17,319 nucleotides of DNA. Origin: DATFXM01 sp035315885 (GTDB lineage Bacteria; Acidobacteriota; Blastocatellia; UBA7656). A model generated the notes under the pieces. The model saw nothing but the letters and a program-made list of their open reading frames with translations, was not told the DNA's origin and did not search any database. Shown here in pieces: positions 14,970 to 17,319 of the stretch. A program made the translations under genes and the position numbers. Position 1 is the stretch's first letter. Every line of letters starts with the position of its first letter. Location: contig DATFXM010000019.1 in NCBI GenBank assembly GCA_035315885.1, forward strand, positions 1 through 17,319, written 5' to 3'.

Positions 14970-16415
14970 CTACCCTTCGCTTGATGCGGCACTCATAGGA
15001 GTTGGTTGCGCGGAGGTCACTATTTCGGCCAGCGCATTCAGGATAATCTCTTCTTCTTCCTCGGCCACAGTCCTGAGGTCGAGCAGTATCCTGTCGCGTT
15101 CTGTTCGGGTCACGATCGGAATTGCCTCGCCACGCAGCTTTTCGTCGAGCGCAGACGGTGACAAGCTGTCGTGGCGCAGTGAAATCAGCGCCGTAGAAAG
15201 TCTCACGTCCGGCGCTGATCCTCCACCGATCACCGACTCCCCATCTTCAACCTGAATGTCAAAAGCCCCTGAAACCGTTGCCTCGAGTCGTGAGCAGAAT
15301 CTCCTGGCCCGCTCCGCAAGGTCTTCGCGGGTCGCCGCAATAGCGCTGAGCACCGGGATTTGCTTTTCCGCTACGCCGCGGTCGTACAAGCGTAGCGTCG
15401 CTTCGAGCGCCGCATAGGTGAGCTTGTCTACCCTGAGCGCTCGCATCAGCGGGTTCCGGCGGACACGCTCGACGATCTCCAAAGAGCCGGCAATGATTCC
15501 GGCTTGTGGCCCTCCAAGCATCTTGTCTCCGCTGAATGAGACTACGGAGATGCCGGCCTTCAGTGACGCCGAAACGACCGGCTCATCGCTGACTCCGTAC
15601 GGCGCCAGATCTACGAGGCAACCCGACCCGAGGTCCTCATACGAGAGGATTCCCGCGCGCTTTGAAAGGGCGGCGATCTCGTCTACGGTGGGCCGTTCGG
15701 TGAATCCGATTATCCGGTAGTTGGACGGGTGCACCCTTAGTATGAGCCTCGTACGTTCTGTGATCGCTCGTTCATAATCCTGAATTCGGGTTCGGTTCGT
15801 GGTGCCCACCTCAACAAGCCGAGCGCCGCTCTTTTCCATCACATCCGGAATACGGAAGCTTCCGCCGATTTCTATCAATTCGCCTCGCGAGACGATCACC
15901 TCGCCGCCGCCGGCCAGGGTATTAAGCACGAGCATCACAGCGGCTGCGTTGTTGTTGGCGACTACTGCCGCCTGAGCCCCTGCAACGCGCGCCAGGAGTT
16001 CCTGGCAGTGAGATTCCCTGCGGCCCCGGCCGCCCGATTCGAGGTCGTACTCGAGATTTGAATAATGTGAGGCAACCTCGGCGATAGCCTCGATCGCAGC
16101 GGCTGCCAGAGGCGATCTTCCAAGGTTGGTGTGGATAACCACGCCGGTCGCGTTTATAACACGTCGAAGCGAAGGTCTGGTGGCACGCGCGGCTCTCAAT
16201 TCGAGCTCTTGCTCGATCTGGGAAATCAGGCCAGGCTCGGGATCTCCATCCTGAGAGAACTGCTCGCGGCCTGCGCTGGCGCGGATGTCGTCGGTGATGT
16301 CTCTCAAGAGGTCTCGAACCCGCTCGCGCCCGAGCTCCGCCGTCAGAGTCAGCGCGAGCGGCCGTGTTAGCAGCCGCTCGATAGACGGCAACGACCTTAG
16401 CAAGTCTTTCGGCAT
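14970..16415 (-). CDS. selA: L-seryl-tRNA(Sec) selenium transferase
   Basis: 481 residues; PLP enzyme that converts Ser-tRNA(Sec) to Sec-tRNA(Sec) using selenophosphate. Seen: N-terminal LLRSLPSIERLL, INATGVVIHTNLGRSPL (88-104), the VVANNNAAAVMLVLNTLA block, EIGGSFRIPDVM, EVGTTNRTRIQDYERAI, LRVHPSNYRIIGFTERP, and the PLP-binding SGDKMLGGPQAG with Lys298 (E. coli Lys295). Full length against the usual 460-470, and no key residue is missing. This means the organism probably makes selenoproteins, but selB, selD, tRNA-Sec and any in-frame-TGA gene are not in the window. ATG at 16415 has no clear SD. Followed by the two-TM protein; its promoter overlaps that of the divergent 16504 gene. Confidence 0.96.
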   Translation of the reverse strand: MPKDLLRSLPSIERLLTRPLALTLTAELGRERVRDLLRDITDDIRASAGREQFSQDGDPEPGLISQIEQELELRAARATRPSLRRVINATGVVIHTNLGRSPLAAAAIEAIAEVASHYSNLEYDLESGGRGRRESHCQELLARVAGAQAAVVANNNAAAVMLVLNTLAGGGEVIVSRGELIEIGGSFRIPDVMEKSGARLVEVGTTNRTRIQDYERAITERTRLILRVHPSNYRIIGFTERPTVDEIAALSKRAGILSYEDLGSGCLVDLAPYGVSDEPVVSASLKAGISVVSFSGDKMLGGPQAGIIAGSLEIVERVRRNPLMRALRVDKLTYAALEATLRLYDRGVAEKQIPVLSAIAATREDLAERARRFCSRLEATVSGAFDIQVEDGESVIGGGSAPDVRLSTALISLRHDSLSPSALDEKLRGEAIPIVTRTERDRILLDLRTVAEEEEEIILNALAEIVTSAQPTPMSAASSEG

Positions 16416-16425
16416 GCGATAATTA

Positions 16426-16454
16426 TTGACACTCAGAAGTGCCTGCCGTACATT
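16426..16454 (+). promoter_or_regulatory. Promoter of the MXAN_5187-like gene
   Basis: Perfect TTGACA (16426-16431), 17 nt, TACATT (16449-16454; four of six matches). It would start near 16461, with a leader of about 43 nt to the ATG at 16504. The -10 overlaps that of the selA promoter on the other strand. Confidence 0.6.
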
Positions 16455-16479
16455 CTAGCATTATCCCCCACATGTTCAA
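16452..16479 (-). promoter_or_regulatory. selA: selA promoter
   Basis: On the minus strand TTGAAC (16474-16479), 16 nt, TAGAAT (16452-16457; five of six matches). It would start near 16445 and give a leader of about 30 nt. Overlaps the plus-strand promoter by three bases in the -10. Confidence 0.55.
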
Positions 16480-16503
16480 CATAAGCCTCCGGTGAGCCTA
16501 TTG

Positions 16504-17094
16504 ATGGACCCTAAAGTCGTTAATCCGATCGACCAGGACCTGGACAAGCTCGAGCTGGAAATTCGAAGACTCAAGATCGAGTACGACATCTTTTTCAACG
16601 GCGGTACGGTACGCCCGCCGCTCGACACCCGAGGCAGGGTCGAGACTGCCATCAAACGAATCTACGACGTAAGAAGCAAGTCCTTTGGACAACGCTTCCG
16701 GTACAACAGCCTCGTTGCGCGCTACAACGTAATGCGCGAGCTCTGGCGCAGGCAGGCGCAAGAAAAGGAAGAGAGCGGCAGACCGCCTACGGCCGAAGCT
16801 CACCACGCGATGCGCGACAGAACGGCGGTCATTCACTGCAGCAATCCGCGGGTCGAGCCCGAAAAGGTAAGCGAACTCTACGATCATCTGATTGCTGCCA
16901 AACGCGACTGCGGCGAGCGCGTAGGCAAGCTGACTTTGGATCTGTTCACCAAGTTTCTGACTTCGCGCACCGACGATGTAAAGCGGCACTTTTCCACCGA
17001 GAATGTGGAGTTCGTAGTTGGGATTGATGCGGGGAAAGTGAAGTTCACCGCGCGTCCTGCGAGCAAAGACACGAGAACTGCGCGGGCGGATTAG
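16504..17094 (+). CDS. MXAN_5187 C-terminal-domain-like coiled-coil protein
   Basis: 196 residues, no signal or membrane segment. The N-terminal half is helical and charged: IDQDLDKLELEIRRLKIEYDIFF, then ETAIKRIYDVRSKSFGQRFRYNSLVARYNVMRELWRR. The pair of an N-terminal coiled coil with an F-R-[FY]-[NQ]-x-L-V-x-R-[FY]-N motif recalls the C-terminal domain of Myxococcus MXAN_5187-type proteins; this is from memory of the pattern, not a search. The remaining part (about 105-180) has a second helical unit, HCSNPRVEPEKVSELYDHLIAAKRD, and a basic end. Function unknown. ATG 16504 with GGTGAG 7 nt upstream is chosen; GTG 16492 and TTG 16501 are in frame and would add one to four residues. Own promoter and strong terminator, so monocistronic. 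Confidence 0.75.
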   Translation: MDPKVVNPIDQDLDKLELEIRRLKIEYDIFFNGGTVRPPLDTRGRVETAIKRIYDVRSKSFGQRFRYNSLVARYNVMRELWRRQAQEKEESGRPPTAEAHHAMRDRTAVIHCSNPRVEPEKVSELYDHLIAAKRDCGERVGKLTLDLFTKFLTSRTDDVKRHFSTENVEFVVGIDAGKVKFTARPASKDTRTARAD

Positions 17095-17130
17095 GATTGG
17101 ACAACAGTGCCGCTCTCTCTGAACGGCGGG

Positions 17131-17173
17131 AAAAAAAAGCGCCCTGGATCTGCGATGGATTCAGGGCGCTTTT
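17131..17173. terminator. Bidirectional intrinsic terminator
   Basis: AAAAGCGCCCTG (17135-17146) pairs with CAGGGCGCTTTT (17162-17173); the stem extends four more bases (GATC/GATT, with one G-U) to a 7-nt loop. A run of eight A (17131-17138) precedes it and TTTT follows it, so it works as a U-tract terminator for the plus-strand gene and even better for the minus-strand cold-shock gene. Confidence 0.93.
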
Positions 17174-17193
17174 AATTACAGATGCAGGGCGCG

Positions 17194-17319
17194 TCACACG
17201 CGTTTCACTCCTTCTGCTTGTGGTCCCTTCGGGCCCTGCACAATCTCAAACTCAACAGCTTCGCCTTGTTTGAGAGATTTGTATCCATCTTGCTGAATTG
17301 CCGAGTAATGCACGAACAC
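17194..17319 (-). CDS. Cold-shock (CspA-family) protein, C-terminal part
   Basis: Only the last 41 residues are visible; the start is off the right edge. Seen: the RNP2 motif VFVHYSAIQ, then DGYKSLKQGEAVEFEIVQGPKGPQAEGV, typical of the 65-70-residue single-domain cold-shock proteins, which bind single-stranded RNA and DNA and act as RNA chaperones. Terminated by the strong hairpin 20 nt downstream. Which CspA paralog it is cannot be told. Confidence 0.95.
   Translation of the reverse strand: MFVHYSAIQQDGYKSLKQGEAVEFEIVQGPKGPQAEGVKRV

Noticed and set aside
16416..16491. tRNA-Sec gene next to selA
   Set aside because: The spacer is only 76 nt, is filled by two promoters, and shows no acceptor/T-loop pattern.
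16498..16989. Minus-strand 163-codon frame
   Set aside because: Antisense to the MXAN_5187-like gene, which has its own promoter and terminator; no SD.

Overview
The window reads as ordinary chromosome of a free-living Gram-negative-type bacterium with moderately high GC. The gene mix suggests a soil Acidobacteriota, perhaps of the Blastocatellia type: a PilZ-DUF4388 protein, PilT with a C-terminal extension, an MXAN_5187-like protein, and a selA-containing gene string. This is an inference from gene content and style; no 16S or other marker is present. There are 14 protein genes, two of them cut by the window edges. I see no mobile element, CRISPR array, rRNA or tRNA.

Left part (1-5330). 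On the minus strand lie mdh (malate dehydrogenase, C-terminus off the left edge), a membrane-anchored metallo-beta-lactamase-fold hydrolase, an ECF41-like sigma factor with a SnoaL-like tail located 10 nt upstream of the hydrolase, and a phytoene-desaturase-like FAD oxidoreductase. Divergent from the oxidoreductase is a small secreted protein with a six-cysteine N-terminal module. The divergent pair appears to share a palindromic TATATA as its -10 element.

Middle (5350-10630). icd (NADP isocitrate dehydrogenase) is on the minus strand, accA (acetyl-CoA carboxylase alpha subunit) on the plus strand, and alaS (alanyl-tRNA synthetase) on the minus strand. With mdh, this puts two TCA-cycle enzymes within 7 kb of each other.

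Right part (10607-16415). A minus-strand string runs selA, a two-TM proline-rich protein, pilT, recX, a PilZ-DUF4388 protein, then alaS. The recX/alaS proximity recalls the common recA-recX-alaS order, but recA is absent and pilus or c-di-GMP genes are interspersed. Divergent from selA is an MXAN_5187-like coiled-coil protein, then a strong bidirectional terminator and the 3' end of a cold-shock protein gene.

The least ordinary feature is in the spacers. Several hold short arrays of 7-bp words (AACCnGA, CAGTAGG, CTCAGAA and their complements). One array occupies the -35 position of the alaS promoter, another encodes the last residues of the PilZ protein, and a third and fourth face each other upstream of the sigma factor gene. 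They resemble the heptameric short tandem repeats known from cyanobacteria. I do not see a clearly new multi-gene system; the best candidates are the ECF41-hydrolase pair and the selA/pilT/PilZ string.
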